Positions 8,871 through 19,425 of a stretch of 64,000 bases of DNA are shown here, piece by piece (within the stretch, counting starts at the first letter, position 1; each line of letters opens with the position of its first letter). The notes under the pieces were generated by a model. It had not been told where the DNA came from and made no database searches. It was given only the letters and a program-made list of their open reading frames with translations. This stretch comes from Alphaproteobacteria bacterium (lineage in GTDB: Bacteria; Pseudomonadota; Alphaproteobacteria; Micavibrionales; Micavibrionaceae). Location: positions 22,632 through 86,631 of the forward strand of contig JAGRIU010000060.1 of assembly GCA_020443075.1 (NCBI GenBank), in the 5' to 3' direction. The translations under genes and the position numbers were made by a program.

Positions 8871-9476
8871 GAGGGCTGCTCCAGCCCCAGTGCGGTAAGG
8901 ATTTCAATACTTGTAAGTTCGGGAACGTCCTTGAGTTTTTCATGGAGTGGGCCTCCGGGATATATCAGATCAGATATGGCAACCATATTGTATCCATGCT
9001 TCAAGCCGTCGTATAAAGCTGCAAAAACGCAGTCTTGACGCTTAGTACTAAGGACCATGCCCAGAGAATCTTTTTGAGGAATGTATTTCTCGAGATCTGT
9101 CTTTAAAAAAGGCGACATAAAATGTTTTCCAAGAACTCTGTCACCTTCTTGAGGAGGAGTTTCAGGAAAAAGAAGGTCGTACCTCTGAGAACCGTCAACA
9201 TCTACAGTATGGCCATACCGCTGTTCAGGAGCATAGAGTTTGTTCTCGGCACGCCAAGCGCGTAAAGCCGCAGTATCGTGCCAGATATGAGTAATATCAA
9301 CGAAAGGGCGAACATAATTTAAAAAAAGGCTGAACTTTTTGAGCAAGTTCTCTGCAGCCAGATTCATTTATGTACATATTATCCAAATCAACCGACAACA
9401 ACCACAGGCGCGGAGAGGGGCGGCAGATATCCTGCGCCGCGTCTCTGATCATCGCGAGAGCTTCTTGTTTTTTCAT
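8867..9476 (-). pseudogene. Isochorismatase-like cysteine hydrolase interrupted by a one-base frameshift
   Basis: Two adjoining minus-strand frames join into one 202-residue hydrolase if one base is removed. Frame one starts at ATG 9476 (MKKQEALAM) and carries VDLDNMY with the first catalytic Asp, then QKVQPF. The T7 run (9321-9327 on the plus strand as A7) shifts the frame; frame two continues LNYVRPFVDITHIWHDTA, a typical second strand. It then holds GKHFMSPF with the catalytic Lys and RQDCVFAALYDGLKHGY with the nucleophile Cys. All three residues of the Asp-Lys-Cys triad are intact, which argues for recent loss, a sequencing error or slippage rather than old decay. An internal ATG at 9367 starts frame two but would drop the Asp. 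Confidence 0.78.
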
Positions 9477-9538
9477 GGTGTGATTTATACAAAAACTTCA
9501 ATAGAATGTCAAAAGTTATGCAAAAGAAAACTCTTCTT

Positions 9539-9566
9539 TTGACTCTGCGTCAAAATATGCTAAACC
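9539..9566 (+). promoter_or_regulatory. Putative promoter of ppdK
   Basis: TTGACT (9539-9544) and TAAACC (9561-9566) lie 16 bases apart, about 35 bases before the ppdK start. AGGAGAG at 9588-9594 is the ribosome binding site. The -10 box is weak. Confidence 0.4.
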
Positions 9567-9600
9567 CAGCAGCGGAACGCGTTTTTCAGGAGAGTAATGA

Positions 9601-12303
<2,703 letters not shown>

Positions 12304-12325
12304 ATTTTAACGCCAAATCATCGTC

Positions 12326-12348
12326 ATCACACGGCTTGTCCGTGTGAT
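12326..12348. repeat. Short palindrome downstream of ppdK
   Basis: ATCACACGG and CCGTGTGAT form a perfect nine-pair stem around CTTGT. No T-run follows, so a standard intrinsic terminator is doubtful. Its form, an arm, CTTGT/CTTGA loop, then arm, resembles the palindrome at 20037-20057, suggesting a REP-like family with variable arms. Confidence 0.55.
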
Positions 12349-12405
12349 CTATTCAGTGCATAATGGATTTACGCGCATGAAACGTGCAAGGACGGGAATA
12401 AATTC

Positions 12406-12624
12406 ATGAATCAGGAAGATACAGAGAAAAAACAAGGCGGGTGCGGCGGACATTGCGGCTGTGCCCACAAAGGCGAAGGAAACGGCCCGGAAAATGGTGA
12501 AGTCCTCAAAACCTTCGACATGTACCATTTCTTCAGCCGCAAGGACGTTATTCTGGCGATTATATTTCTCATCGTGTTTTTGATCTTTTCGCTGGCAGTG
12601 CTGTTTTATCCTGATGTGATCTAA
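12406..12624 (+). CDS. Small membrane protein with a Cys/His-rich N-terminus
   Basis: 72 residues. The start is supported by AAGGACGGGA about nine bases upstream. Residues 11-22 contain the cluster GGCGGHCGCAH, a possible metal-binding patch. A single transmembrane helix (VILAIIFLIVFLIFSLAVLF) fills residues about 48-67. No family recognised. It follows ppdK and is closed by a strong terminator. Confidence 0.7.
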   Translation: MNQEDTEKKQGGCGGHCGCAHKGEGNGPENGEVLKTFDMYHFFSRKDVILAIIFLIVFLIFSLAVLFYPDVI

Positions 12625-12640
12625 CTATTTACATACCATA

Positions 12641-12685
12641 AAAAGCATTCATCCTGCCCCTCTCGGGCAGGATGAATGCTTTTTT
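12641..12685 (+). terminator. Strong intrinsic terminator
   Basis: AAAAGCATTCATCCTGCCC pairs perfectly with its complement across the loop CTCTC and ends in a T-run. This 19-pair hairpin ends the ppdK/small-protein unit. Confidence 0.92.
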
Positions 12686-12696
12686 AGTTTGAGAAC

Positions 12697-12963
12697 ATGG
12701 TCATGCAGAACAATTTCTGTCTCTTAAGTTTCGCCTCAGGTTTGTTATTAGGTGCAGCGTCAGTCGTGTCGGACTGTGGAACTGTGACGGACGCTTTTGT
12801 AGATGCGGCAAATAAGAAACGACTGACGCCAAACTTATTGTGCGCGGAATTGGCCCGAGAAAACGGCTATATAGATTACTTAAACGGACGCTTAGTGTAT
12901 CAACAAATCGTTGTAGCAAGCAAAGAGAAATGCCCTGACGTTTTTCAAGTTGTTCCTAAATAA
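12697..12963 (+). CDS. Small putative exported protein of unknown function
   Basis: 88 residues from ATG 12697, or 86 from ATG 12703. A hydrophobic N-terminus (FCLLSFASGLLLGAASVV) could be a signal peptide. Three Cys follow in the mature part. It starts only 12 bases after a strong terminator and has no clear ribosome site, so its promoter is unclear. No family recognised; the ORF could be a young or weakly expressed gene. Confidence 0.5.
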   Translation: MVMQNNFCLLSFASGLLLGAASVVSDCGTVTDAFVDAANKKRLTPNLLCAELARENGYIDYLNGRLVYQQIVVASKEKCPDVFQVVPK

Positions 12964-12969
12964 TTGCGA

Positions 12970-13815
12970 TTAGATAAATAAACTTCTCACCAGCGCCAAC
13001 CCGATATCCCCGCAAGTTGAACGGATTTCCACAATGTCATTGCGAGGAGCCTCGGACAGAGTTCGGGGCGACGCGGCAATCCAGCGATCTGGATTGCTTC
13101 GCTCACTTTCGCTCGCTCGCAATGACGATTTGTATTGCACCGTCTCCAAATGCTTCTTTCCCAGCCCGCGGTAATGCATGCGTGCAGTCAGTTCTTGTCC
13201 GACATAACAGCCCTTTTTGTAATCAACGCCGTTCCAGCGATCCATATGCCCTTCATCCATGGTCGATGCCCCGACAACTAAATCCCGGCTGCCATCTGGA
13301 ATGCCGAGTATAATCCGCCGCTTATCCCACTCTTCAAAAAGACGTTCCTCCAAATCCGGCTTGTCAAAGCTGCGCCGCCCCAAATCCGGATGGCGGGGAT
13401 CAATAAAAGATGTAGGGATATTGGGATGAGGGGATGAGGAGAGCTTCCCGTCATCCCGTAATCCCTTCATCGTCTCATCAAAAATTGCGTAGACGCGATT
13501 GTCTTCCTCAACCGAAATCTGCACATCCGCGCGCAGGCGGTACATATTTAGTCGCCGATACAAATCCTGCGCCCGTTCGCCACCTTCGCAGTCCAACAAG
13601 GTAAACCCGTCACCCTCCAGCACAAAAAAATCATGCAGGAATTTACCCTGAGGGTTCAAAAGACACGCATAAAGGGGCCGGACAGGGGAGAGCTTGCCCA
13701 TGTCATTGGTGATTAAGCCTTGCAAAAAAGCATGCCGATCCGGCCCTTCCAGGTGAAGGAGCCCGCGATTTTTAAGGGTTACGAAGAAAGGCTTTTCTGG
13801 CATAGTGTCGCTCAT
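12970..13815 (-). CDS. ygfZ: YgfZ/IBA57-type folate-binding iron-sulfur protein carrying two inserted repeats
   Basis: 281 residues from ATG 13815, with AAGGA six bases upstream (the frame is open to 13845). Helps maintain or assemble [4Fe-4S] clusters using tetrahydrofolate. The hallmark motif KGCYVGQE is present, as are HLEGPDRHAFLQGLITND and LNPQGKFLHDF. Two stretches do not look like the family: DDGKLSSSPHPNIPTS (mid-protein) and a C-terminal segment RASESERSNPDRWIAASPRT. Both coincide with palindromic repeats in the DNA (13411-13470, 13036-13126) and keep the frame open. The start codon overlaps that of the divergent glycosyltransferase gene. Confidence 0.9.
   Translation of the reverse strand: MSDTMPEKPFFVTLKNRGLLHLEGPDRHAFLQGLITNDMGKLSPVRPLYACLLNPQGKFLHDFFVLEGDGFTLLDCEGGERAQDLYRRLNMYRLRADVQISVEEDNRVYAIFDETMKGLRDDGKLSSSPHPNIPTSFIDPRHPDLGRRSFDKPDLEERLFEEWDKRRIILGIPDGSRDLVVGASTMDEGHMDRWNGVDYKKGCYVGQELTARMHYRGLGKKHLETVQYKSSLRASESERSNPDRWIAASPRTLSEAPRNDIVEIRSTCGDIGLALVRSLFI
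13036..13126. repeat. 91-bp palindromic element inside ygfZ
   Basis: Perfect 11-bp terminal inverted repeats GTCATTGCGAG (13036-13046) and CTCGCAATGAC (13116-13126) enclose an inner palindrome, GCAATCCAG (13076-13084) and CTGGATTGC (13089-13097). This type, with CATTGCGAG ends and a GCAATCCAG core, is known as a dispersed intergenic repeat in many proteobacteria. Here it is translated as part of YgfZ without a stop. Confidence 0.85.
13411..13470. repeat. GATGAGGGGATGAGG element, copy in ygfZ
   Basis: GATGAGGGGATGAGG is followed by a short spacer and CCCGTCATCCC; GGGATGA and TCATCCC are 7-bp arms 13 bases apart. A second copy with the same arms and spacing lies in coaBC (34243-34310). Limits are approximate. 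Confidence 0.75.
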
Positions 13816-14806
13816 GAACATCCTTTTTATCACATCCAGCCGCATTGGCGATGCGGTTTTATCAACTGGTTTGCTAAATCATATTCAAACGCGCTGGCCC
13901 GCGGCCAAAGTTACGATTGCCTGCGGCACGCTGGCCGTATCGCTCTTTGACGGCTATCCGCTGCGCGCACGCACCATCGCGATGAAAAAGGAAAAATATA
14001 ACAAGCACTGGATCAAGCTCTGGCGGCAAGTCATCGCTACGCGCTGGGATATGGTGATTGATTTGCGCGATTCGGCGGTCTCGCGGCTGGTTTGGGCCGG
14101 GCAGCGCTATATCTTTAGCCCGCGCCTGAATAAGGACAAAAAACTGCATAAGGCCGAACAAAATGCCGCTGTTATGGGGCTGGAAAATGTACCGGACCCA
14201 AAACTCTGGTTCTCGGCAGCGCAAACAGAAAAGGCCGCGCATTTAATCCCGGACGGCGCGCCCGTTTTAGGCGTTGGTCCGACGGCCAACTGGATCGGTA
14301 AAACATGGCCGGCCGAACGCTTTATAGAGACTGTAAGCTGGCTCACCGCACCGGATGGGTATATGGCGGGGGCCCGCGTAGCTGTTTTTGGCGCGCCAGG
14401 CGAAGAGGAAGAGGCACACAAAGTCCTGCAAAGCATCCCCGAAGAGCGCAGGCTCGATATCATCGCCAAAACCGATCCCGGCACGGCGGCCGCGACGATT
14501 GCCCGCTGTGATTTTTATATCGGCAACGATTCCGGCCTGATGCACTGCGCCGCTGCTGCAGGCGTGCCGACGCTGGGGCTGTTCGGGCCGAGCTATGACA
14601 GTGTTTACCGTCCGTGGGGCACGCATGCACATTTTGTCCGCACGCCCGAAAGTTTTGACGAGCTTATCGATTTCGAAGGTTATGACCCAAAAACGTTAAC
14701 GAAAACGCTTATGGGCTCTTTAACGCTGGAAGCCGTCCAATCCGCACTGGATGAAATGTTTTTAGAGCAAAAAAACAAGGCGCCCAAAACAAGCGCCTCG
14801 CTCTAA
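13814..14806 (+). CDS. Glycosyltransferase family 9 (ADP-heptose:LPS heptosyltransferase-like)
   Basis: 330 residues from ATG 13814; GTG 13805 is an alternative. Cytoplasmic or inner-membrane-face enzyme that transfers heptose or a related sugar to the lipopolysaccharide core. ITSSRIGDAVLSTGLL is the GT9 N-terminal signature. VGPTANWIGKTWPAERF opens the second Rossmann domain, and FYIGNDSGLMHCAAAAGVP is the nucleotide-sugar binding signature. The exact heptosyltransferase type is not resolvable. Its start codon shares bases with the divergent ygfZ start, and its 3' end contains a terminator for the convergent lipoprotein gene. Confidence 0.87.
   Translation: MNILFITSSRIGDAVLSTGLLNHIQTRWPAAKVTIACGTLAVSLFDGYPLRARTIAMKKEKYNKHWIKLWRQVIATRWDMVIDLRDSAVSRLVWAGQRYIFSPRLNKDKKLHKAEQNAAVMGLENVPDPKLWFSAAQTEKAAHLIPDGAPVLGVGPTANWIGKTWPAERFIETVSWLTAPDGYMAGARVAVFGAPGEEEEAHKVLQSIPEERRLDIIAKTDPGTAAATIARCDFYIGNDSGLMHCAAAAGVPTLGLFGPSYDSVYRPWGTHAHFVRTPESFDELIDFEGYDPKTLTKTLMGSLTLEAVQSALDEMFLEQKNKAPKTSASL
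14769..14799 (-). terminator. Intrinsic terminator of the lipoprotein gene, embedded in the glycosyltransferase 3' end
   Basis: On the minus strand GGCGC, a nine-base loop and GCGCC are followed by TTGTTTTTTT. It lies about 35 bases beyond the stop of the minus-strand lipoprotein gene and inside the coding end of the convergent GT9 gene. Confidence 0.65.
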
Positions 14807-14831
14807 ACTGTCATTGAAAAAAACTGAAATC

Positions 14832-15395
14832 TTAATCGTTATAAACGAGTCGATTGAGCTTGCTGTAGTCACCTGTTTTTCTAGAGTCAAACAAGGCATC
14901 ATTCTGCTCTTTTCTACGCTTCTCTGCTTCAGTGCGGGCTTTTTGGCCGTAATCGACATGGGCTTCCAAGTAATTCTCGCGACCCTTACGTGAAATGTTA
15001 TAAGGGACATGTTCGACGCGTTCCCATCCTTTTTCGCCCATACAAGATTCGAAATCTGTGTAGTCGCTGTGCTCGGCAAAGAGCTGCTTATCGCGCTCGG
15101 GCGAATCCCAGTCCGCCATTTCCAATTGGTCTTCGCGAAGCACATGGCCTGCTAGATCGGTCGGGATAGCATTTTTAACCGCGCCTAAACGCTCCAGCTC
15201 GCGCAATTCCACGACGCAGCGTGAAATATCGCGGTTCAATATTTGCTGGGCTTTGGGGCCTTGAAGATAAATGGACTCTGAAGCATTGGTTCTCTGCCAG
15301 AATTCTCCGCCGACGTCACCGACGGCTTTAGCAGTTTCACAGGCAGGAAGGGCAAAGGTGGCGATAACGCCAAGAACAAGAAAGGAGTGTTTCAT
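14832..15395 (-). CDS. Putative lipoprotein of unknown function
   Basis: 187 residues from ATG 15395 (191 from ATG 15407). The signal peptide MKHSFLVLGVIATFALPAC ends in the lipobox LPAC, so the mature N-terminus should be acylated Cys. The rest is charged and helical, with ISRCVVELRELERLG and DFESCMGEKGWERV holding two further Cys, reminiscent of small envelope lipoproteins. No family assigned. Confidence 0.8.
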   Translation of the reverse strand: MKHSFLVLGVIATFALPACETAKAVGDVGGEFWQRTNASESIYLQGPKAQQILNRDISRCVVELRELERLGAVKNAIPTDLAGHVLREDQLEMADWDSPERDKQLFAEHSDYTDFESCMGEKGWERVEHVPYNISRKGRENYLEAHVDYGQKARTEAEKRRKEQNDALFDSRKTGDYSKLNRLVYND

Positions 15396-15461
15396 AGTGG
15401 TGCACATCTCAAATAAATCGTTATAACTCTTACACTAGCATAGCAAGCCTATGAAAAAGGC

Positions 15462-17192
15462 TCAATCATGTTTTACATTTTTCTTGCCTTCGGTCCACCA
15501 GCTTTCCAAAACAGAGCCGTAAATCGGCGTTACGGAAGGGTGTGAAAGCGGCGGATGGTAAGCGATATAGTCAACCGGACTATAAAAAAGCGGGATCGAA
15601 AGCGTCTTGTCCCATAACAGCATATCCAGATGCCGTGCACGCCGCGTGAGCTCATTATAATCGCGTGCATCGGCAATAGAGGCCGCCACGGTGTCAATTT
15701 GCGGGTCACAAATGCCGCTATAATTAAATCCGGCGGGCCGGCCTGCGGCATCGCAGCCCCAATACAGCATTTGCTCGGTCCCCGGCGAAAGGCTGTTCTG
15801 CCAGTAATGCAGAACCATGTCGTAATCATAATCGCCGCTGCGCTTTTGAAACGTCGCGCTGTCCAGAACGCGGATATCCATGGAAATGCCGAGCCGTTCC
15901 AGAGCTTTTTTTAAGTTGAGCGCGATTTTCTCATCTTCCTGAGCGTTAAGGATGATTTCGAAATGAAAAGGCTTCCCGTCTTTAACGAGTTTCCCGTCTT
16001 CAATCACCCATCCGGCCTGTTTTAACAGATCCGCAGCTTGCCGCAATTTCATGCGGTACGAGACGGCCTCATCCGGCGGAAGGGGACGCGATAAAACAGA
16101 GTTTGGAAAATAGCTTTGAATGCGGCGTTGTTTGCCGTAGTAAATATTTTTACCGATCCACTCTTCATCCAGCGCCAGCGCCAAGGCTTGCCGTACGTTC
16201 AAATCGTCAAACGGTGCGCGGCGCAGATTGAAGATCATCGCTTTAACGCGCTGCGGACGTTGATGCGGCGCTTCGTATTTAATCAGATTCGGATCATCCG
16301 TACCGTAGGCCGTCTCCCATTTTGAAGCGTTAAACTCATAACGCAAATCCAGATCGCCCTTCATAAAGGACTCCAGCGCCGCTGTATCATCGCGGAAATA
16401 ATCATAAGTGAGCGTATCGAAATTATAATGCCCCACGTTGGGCAGTAAATCCTTCGCCCAGTAATCCTTGACCCGTTCATAAACAATTTTGCGCCCCGGA
16501 TGCACCTCTTTGATCCGGTAAGGGCCGTTCAAAAGCGGCGGCTCCAGCAAAGTTGCTTCGAAATCACGCCCTTCCCAGTAAGTCTTGGAAAGAACCGGCA
16601 TCATCGCCACAATCATCACCGTTTCGCGGTCATAGCCCTCTCCAAAAGAAAAACGCACACCATGAGCGTCAAGCTTTTTCACATTTTCAACCAGCTTGTA
16701 AATCCGGCGCATATTCGGTCGCCCCAGATCACGCAGCGTTTCAAAGGAAAAAATCACATCATCCGCCGTCACGGGAGATCTATCATGAAAGCGCGCTTTC
16801 GGATTAATATGCACTGTCAAGGATGAACGATCCTCCGGCACGTCTACGCGCTCGGCAATCAAAGGGTACAGCGTAAATGGCTCGTCCCACACCCGCGCCA
16901 TCAGCCGGTCGTAAACAAGGTTCAATCCCTGCGCGGCCTGTCCCTTAAGCGCATAAGGATTAAGCGTATCAAAAGACCCTGTTGCCGCCATCTTTATATC
17001 CCCGCCTTTCGGCGCTTCAGGATTGGCGTAATCCAGATGCGTGTCATTTGGTCCGTATTTGCTCTGCCCGTGCATCGCCAGCCCGAACGAAGGTGCATTT
17101 TCCGCTACAGGCTGCGCATTTTCAGCCTTGACAGGAAACGCGAAAAAGAGAAAGGAAATGGTAAGTATTTTCAGTGTATGATGAAAAGGCAT
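15462..17192 (-). CDS. YejA-like extracellular solute-binding protein, family 5 (oligopeptide ABC transporter)
   Basis: 576 residues from ATG 17192, which gives a standard signal peptide ending near FPVKA-EN; ATG 17204 is an alternative. Periplasmic binding component for peptides or similar solutes. Family marks are HLDYANPEAPKGGDI, SFDTLNPYALKG, TADDVIFSFETLRD, NVRQALALALDEEWI and a C-terminal region close to YejA (DIRVLDSATFQKR, WQNSLSPGTEQ). The permease and ATPase genes (yejBEF) are not next to it. The start overlaps the divergent macro-domain gene start. Confidence 0.9.
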   Translation of the reverse strand: MPFHHTLKILTISFLFFAFPVKAENAQPVAENAPSFGLAMHGQSKYGPNDTHLDYANPEAPKGGDIKMAATGSFDTLNPYALKGQAAQGLNLVYDRLMARVWDEPFTLYPLIAERVDVPEDRSSLTVHINPKARFHDRSPVTADDVIFSFETLRDLGRPNMRRIYKLVENVKKLDAHGVRFSFGEGYDRETVMIVAMMPVLSKTYWEGRDFEATLLEPPLLNGPYRIKEVHPGRKIVYERVKDYWAKDLLPNVGHYNFDTLTYDYFRDDTAALESFMKGDLDLRYEFNASKWETAYGTDDPNLIKYEAPHQRPQRVKAMIFNLRRAPFDDLNVRQALALALDEEWIGKNIYYGKQRRIQSYFPNSVLSRPLPPDEAVSYRMKLRQAADLLKQAGWVIEDGKLVKDGKPFHFEIILNAQEDEKIALNLKKALERLGISMDIRVLDSATFQKRSGDYDYDMVLHYWQNSLSPGTEQMLYWGCDAAGRPAGFNYSGICDPQIDTVAASIADARDYNELTRRARHLDMLLWDKTLSIPLFYSPVDYIAYHPPLSHPSVTPIYGSVLESWWTEGKKNVKHD

Positions 17193-17754
17193 GAAACCAG
17201 TCATAGCAGAGTTCGGGCAGGCGACCAAACCTTATTTGGAACGTGTGACGTTCGTTCGCGGGCGTATCGAGGAACAACCCGTCGATGCGATTGTTACCCT
17301 GTTGTCCCAGTCCTTGCGGTACAAAGGCAGCTTGAATGAAGCCATCCAAAAAGCCGCTGGCCACGCTATGGATGTTTTTATCAACGAAAACATCCATGAG
17401 CCGCGCCTCGGCGATGTATACGCCGCGCCGGGATTCGATTTGCCGTGTAAGCACGTGCTCTATGCGGTCAGACCCACCTGGAAAGACGATTTCGAACGGC
17501 AGGACCGCGATCTGCTCATTCCCTGCCGCAAGGTGATGGAAGAGGCCCGCGCGATGTCGCTCAAAACACTGGCGTTTCCGCCCTTGGGCTCCGGCCATCA
17601 AGGCTTTGCCAAACCGAAAGCGGCCCGCTTGATGATGCAGGCCATCATGGACCGCATGTACCCCGAAATCGAAGAGGTGCGTATCGTCGCCCGCACACAG
17701 GAAACCCTCGATATTTTCCATGACCGCTTCACGGCGATGGTCGTGAAATCCTAA
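17191..17754 (+). CDS. Macro-domain protein (ADP-ribose binding)
   Basis: 187 residues. Macro domains bind or hydrolyse ADP-ribose, O-acetyl-ADP-ribose or protein-linked ADP-ribose. Visible features: VTFVRGRIEEQPVDAIV as first strands, GSLNEAIQKAAG in place of the usual G-G-x-D/A-x-A-I loop, and FPPLGSGHQGFAKPKAA as the phosphate-binding loop with G-x-G-x-x-G-F. Substrate is unknown. The ATG shares bases with the divergent binding-protein start, and its ribosome site (AAGG) is unusually close to the ATG. Confidence 0.88.
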   Translation: MKPVIAEFGQATKPYLERVTFVRGRIEEQPVDAIVTLLSQSLRYKGSLNEAIQKAAGHAMDVFINENIHEPRLGDVYAAPGFDLPCKHVLYAVRPTWKDDFERQDRDLLIPCRKVMEEARAMSLKTLAFPPLGSGHQGFAKPKAARLMMQAIMDRMYPEIEEVRIVARTQETLDIFHDRFTAMVVKS

Positions 17755-17762
17755 GCGCCGAC

Positions 17763-17791
17763 TTGACTTTTTTGCTTAGGGAAAATAAAAA
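17763..17791 (+). promoter_or_regulatory. Putative sigma-70 promoter
   Basis: TTGACT (17763-17768) and TAAAAA (17786-17791) are 17 bases apart, about 34 bases before the next start codon. Confidence 0.5.
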
Positions 17792-17824
17792 GGTTCGGAA
17801 GAACATTAATTATGAGATTTTGCT

Positions 17825-18310
17825 ATGAAACCTAGAATGAAAAGAGCGCTGTACCAGTTTGTTGGCGCCGCTGCGTGTGGCTTGGTAGCTTACGGGGCTG
17901 ATACGAAGTCCGATGCAAATGTCCAACAAGCTGCGGAAGTTAAAAATGAAAGAGGCCCAAGGGTAGAGGCGTATATTAGGGAAAATTTTACGACGGTACG
18001 CGTGAAAGTCATGCAAACGAAACTCGATGGCTATGTTGAAGCGGCTTACAATTCTGTCAAGCAGGGCACCGCAGCCATTATTCCTGAGATTAAACCCACA
18101 GATGAGGATGTTCTTTTACGGGCGCAGGAGATCGTGCAGCGCAAAGCGGAAGCACATGTTGATTCTATAATTGAAAATCGTGAAGTGGATGCAAAAGGGT
18201 TTGCATTTCTTAGTTACGTTTTTTCAGCAAGCGCCTTGATTTTTTCGATGCGCGCCGTTCGAAACCTCGCTAGAAAAGAAGATGGTCTGGAAAAACCCGT
18301 GCCTGGCTGA
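17825..18310 (+). CDS. Membrane-anchored protein of unknown function
   Basis: 161 residues. The N-terminus (LYQFVGAAACGLVAYGA) could be a signal peptide or weak anchor. A helical charged middle (about 40-120) is followed by a hydrophobic segment FAFLSYVFSASALIFSM at about 127-143 and a basic tail. No family recognised. It has its own putative promoter at 17763-17791. Confidence 0.7.
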   Translation: MKPRMKRALYQFVGAAACGLVAYGADTKSDANVQQAAEVKNERGPRVEAYIRENFTTVRVKVMQTKLDGYVEAAYNSVKQGTAAIIPEIKPTDEDVLLRAQEIVQRKAEAHVDSIIENREVDAKGFAFLSYVFSASALIFSMRAVRNLARKEDGLEKPVPG

Positions 18311-18330
18311 GCATATACGCATATGCAGCT

Positions 18331-19338
18331 CTAAGCCGCTTTCTTCAACAAATCCGCATACGAACAGCCCGGCCGCGGCCCCATGTGGGAAATGACCTCC
18401 GCTGCCGCCAGCGTGCCCAGCTTCCCACAGGTTTCGATATCCATCCCTTCGGTAAAACCGTACAGGAAACCGGCGGCGAATTGATCGCCCGCGCCCGTCG
18501 TATCAATGACCTGCGTAACCGGAGCAGGGGGGATGATATGATGTTTTTGCTCGCCATTCACAATCACCGCGCCTTTTTCGCTGCGCGTCAGGGCGGCAAT
18601 CTCGACATGCGAACTCACCGCGCTGGCCGCGTCTTCGAAGTTATCCTGCATAAACAGGGATTTGATTTCTTCCTCATTCGCAAACAGGATATCCACATGG
18701 TTTTCCACAAGCCGTAGGAAGTCCGAGCGGTGACGATCCACACAGAACGGATCGGACAGGGTGAGCGCCACGCGGTGTCCGGCTGCATGCGCCGCTTCCG
18801 CCGCCATAATAAAAGCCTGCTTGGCTTGGTCGCGGTCGAACAGATACCCCTCCAGATACGTTACGCGCGCCTGCGTAATCAGCGCCTCGTCGATATCTAG
18901 CGGGCTGAGCTCCACGCTGGCCCCCAAAAACGTATTCATCGTGCGCTGCGCATCCGGCGTTACCAAAATCAAACAGCGCCCGGTCTTCGCGCCCATAATC
19001 AGCGGCTGCGTGTCGAACTTTAGCCCCAAAGACCGCAAATCATGCTGGAAAATTCTCCCCAGTTCATCATCGGCGACCTTGCCGATAAACGCGCCATGAC
19101 CGCCAAAAGACGCAAAGCCAGCCATCGTATTGGCCGCCGAGCCGCCCGAGCTTTCAACACCCGCAGGCATCTGGCCATAGAGATCAACCGCGCGCGCTTC
19201 ATCAATCAGCGTCATCGCGCCTTTTTCCATGCCGTGCGCTGCATGTTGTTCGGCGATGAATTCCTCGCTCGTTTGCGCTAAAACGTCAACCAGAGCATTA
19301 CCAACGGCGACAACGCCTAAAGGGGGATGTGAGGACAT
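18331..19338 (-). CDS. PfkB-family carbohydrate/adenosine kinase
   Basis: 335 residues. ATP-dependent phosphorylation of a sugar or nucleoside hydroxyl. The N-terminal signature is ESSGGSAANTMAGFASFGG, and the C-terminal signature DTTGAGDQFAAGFLYG carries the catalytic Asp and anion hole. Overall similarity is to the adenosine kinase-like PfkB group common in alphaproteobacteria. The substrate is not certain from sequence. Confidence 0.9.
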   Translation of the reverse strand: MSSHPPLGVVAVGNALVDVLAQTSEEFIAEQHAAHGMEKGAMTLIDEARAVDLYGQMPAGVESSGGSAANTMAGFASFGGHGAFIGKVADDELGRIFQHDLRSLGLKFDTQPLIMGAKTGRCLILVTPDAQRTMNTFLGASVELSPLDIDEALITQARVTYLEGYLFDRDQAKQAFIMAAEAAHAAGHRVALTLSDPFCVDRHRSDFLRLVENHVDILFANEEEIKSLFMQDNFEDAASAVSSHVEIAALTRSEKGAVIVNGEQKHHIIPPAPVTQVIDTTGAGDQFAAGFLYGFTEGMDIETCGKLGTLAAAEVISHMGPRPGCSYADLLKKAA

Positions 19339-19425
19339 AGCTTTAAATCCTGAAATTCTCGTTATTGTATGATTCGTAAAAACTGCTTACAACACATACA
19401 GAAATTAAGAAGGCTGGCCAAGGGC

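Noticed and set aside
12326..12348. Perfect hairpin as ppdK terminator
   Set aside because: No T-run follows, and the loop resembles the palindrome at 20037; listed as a repeat instead. The strong terminator is at 12641.
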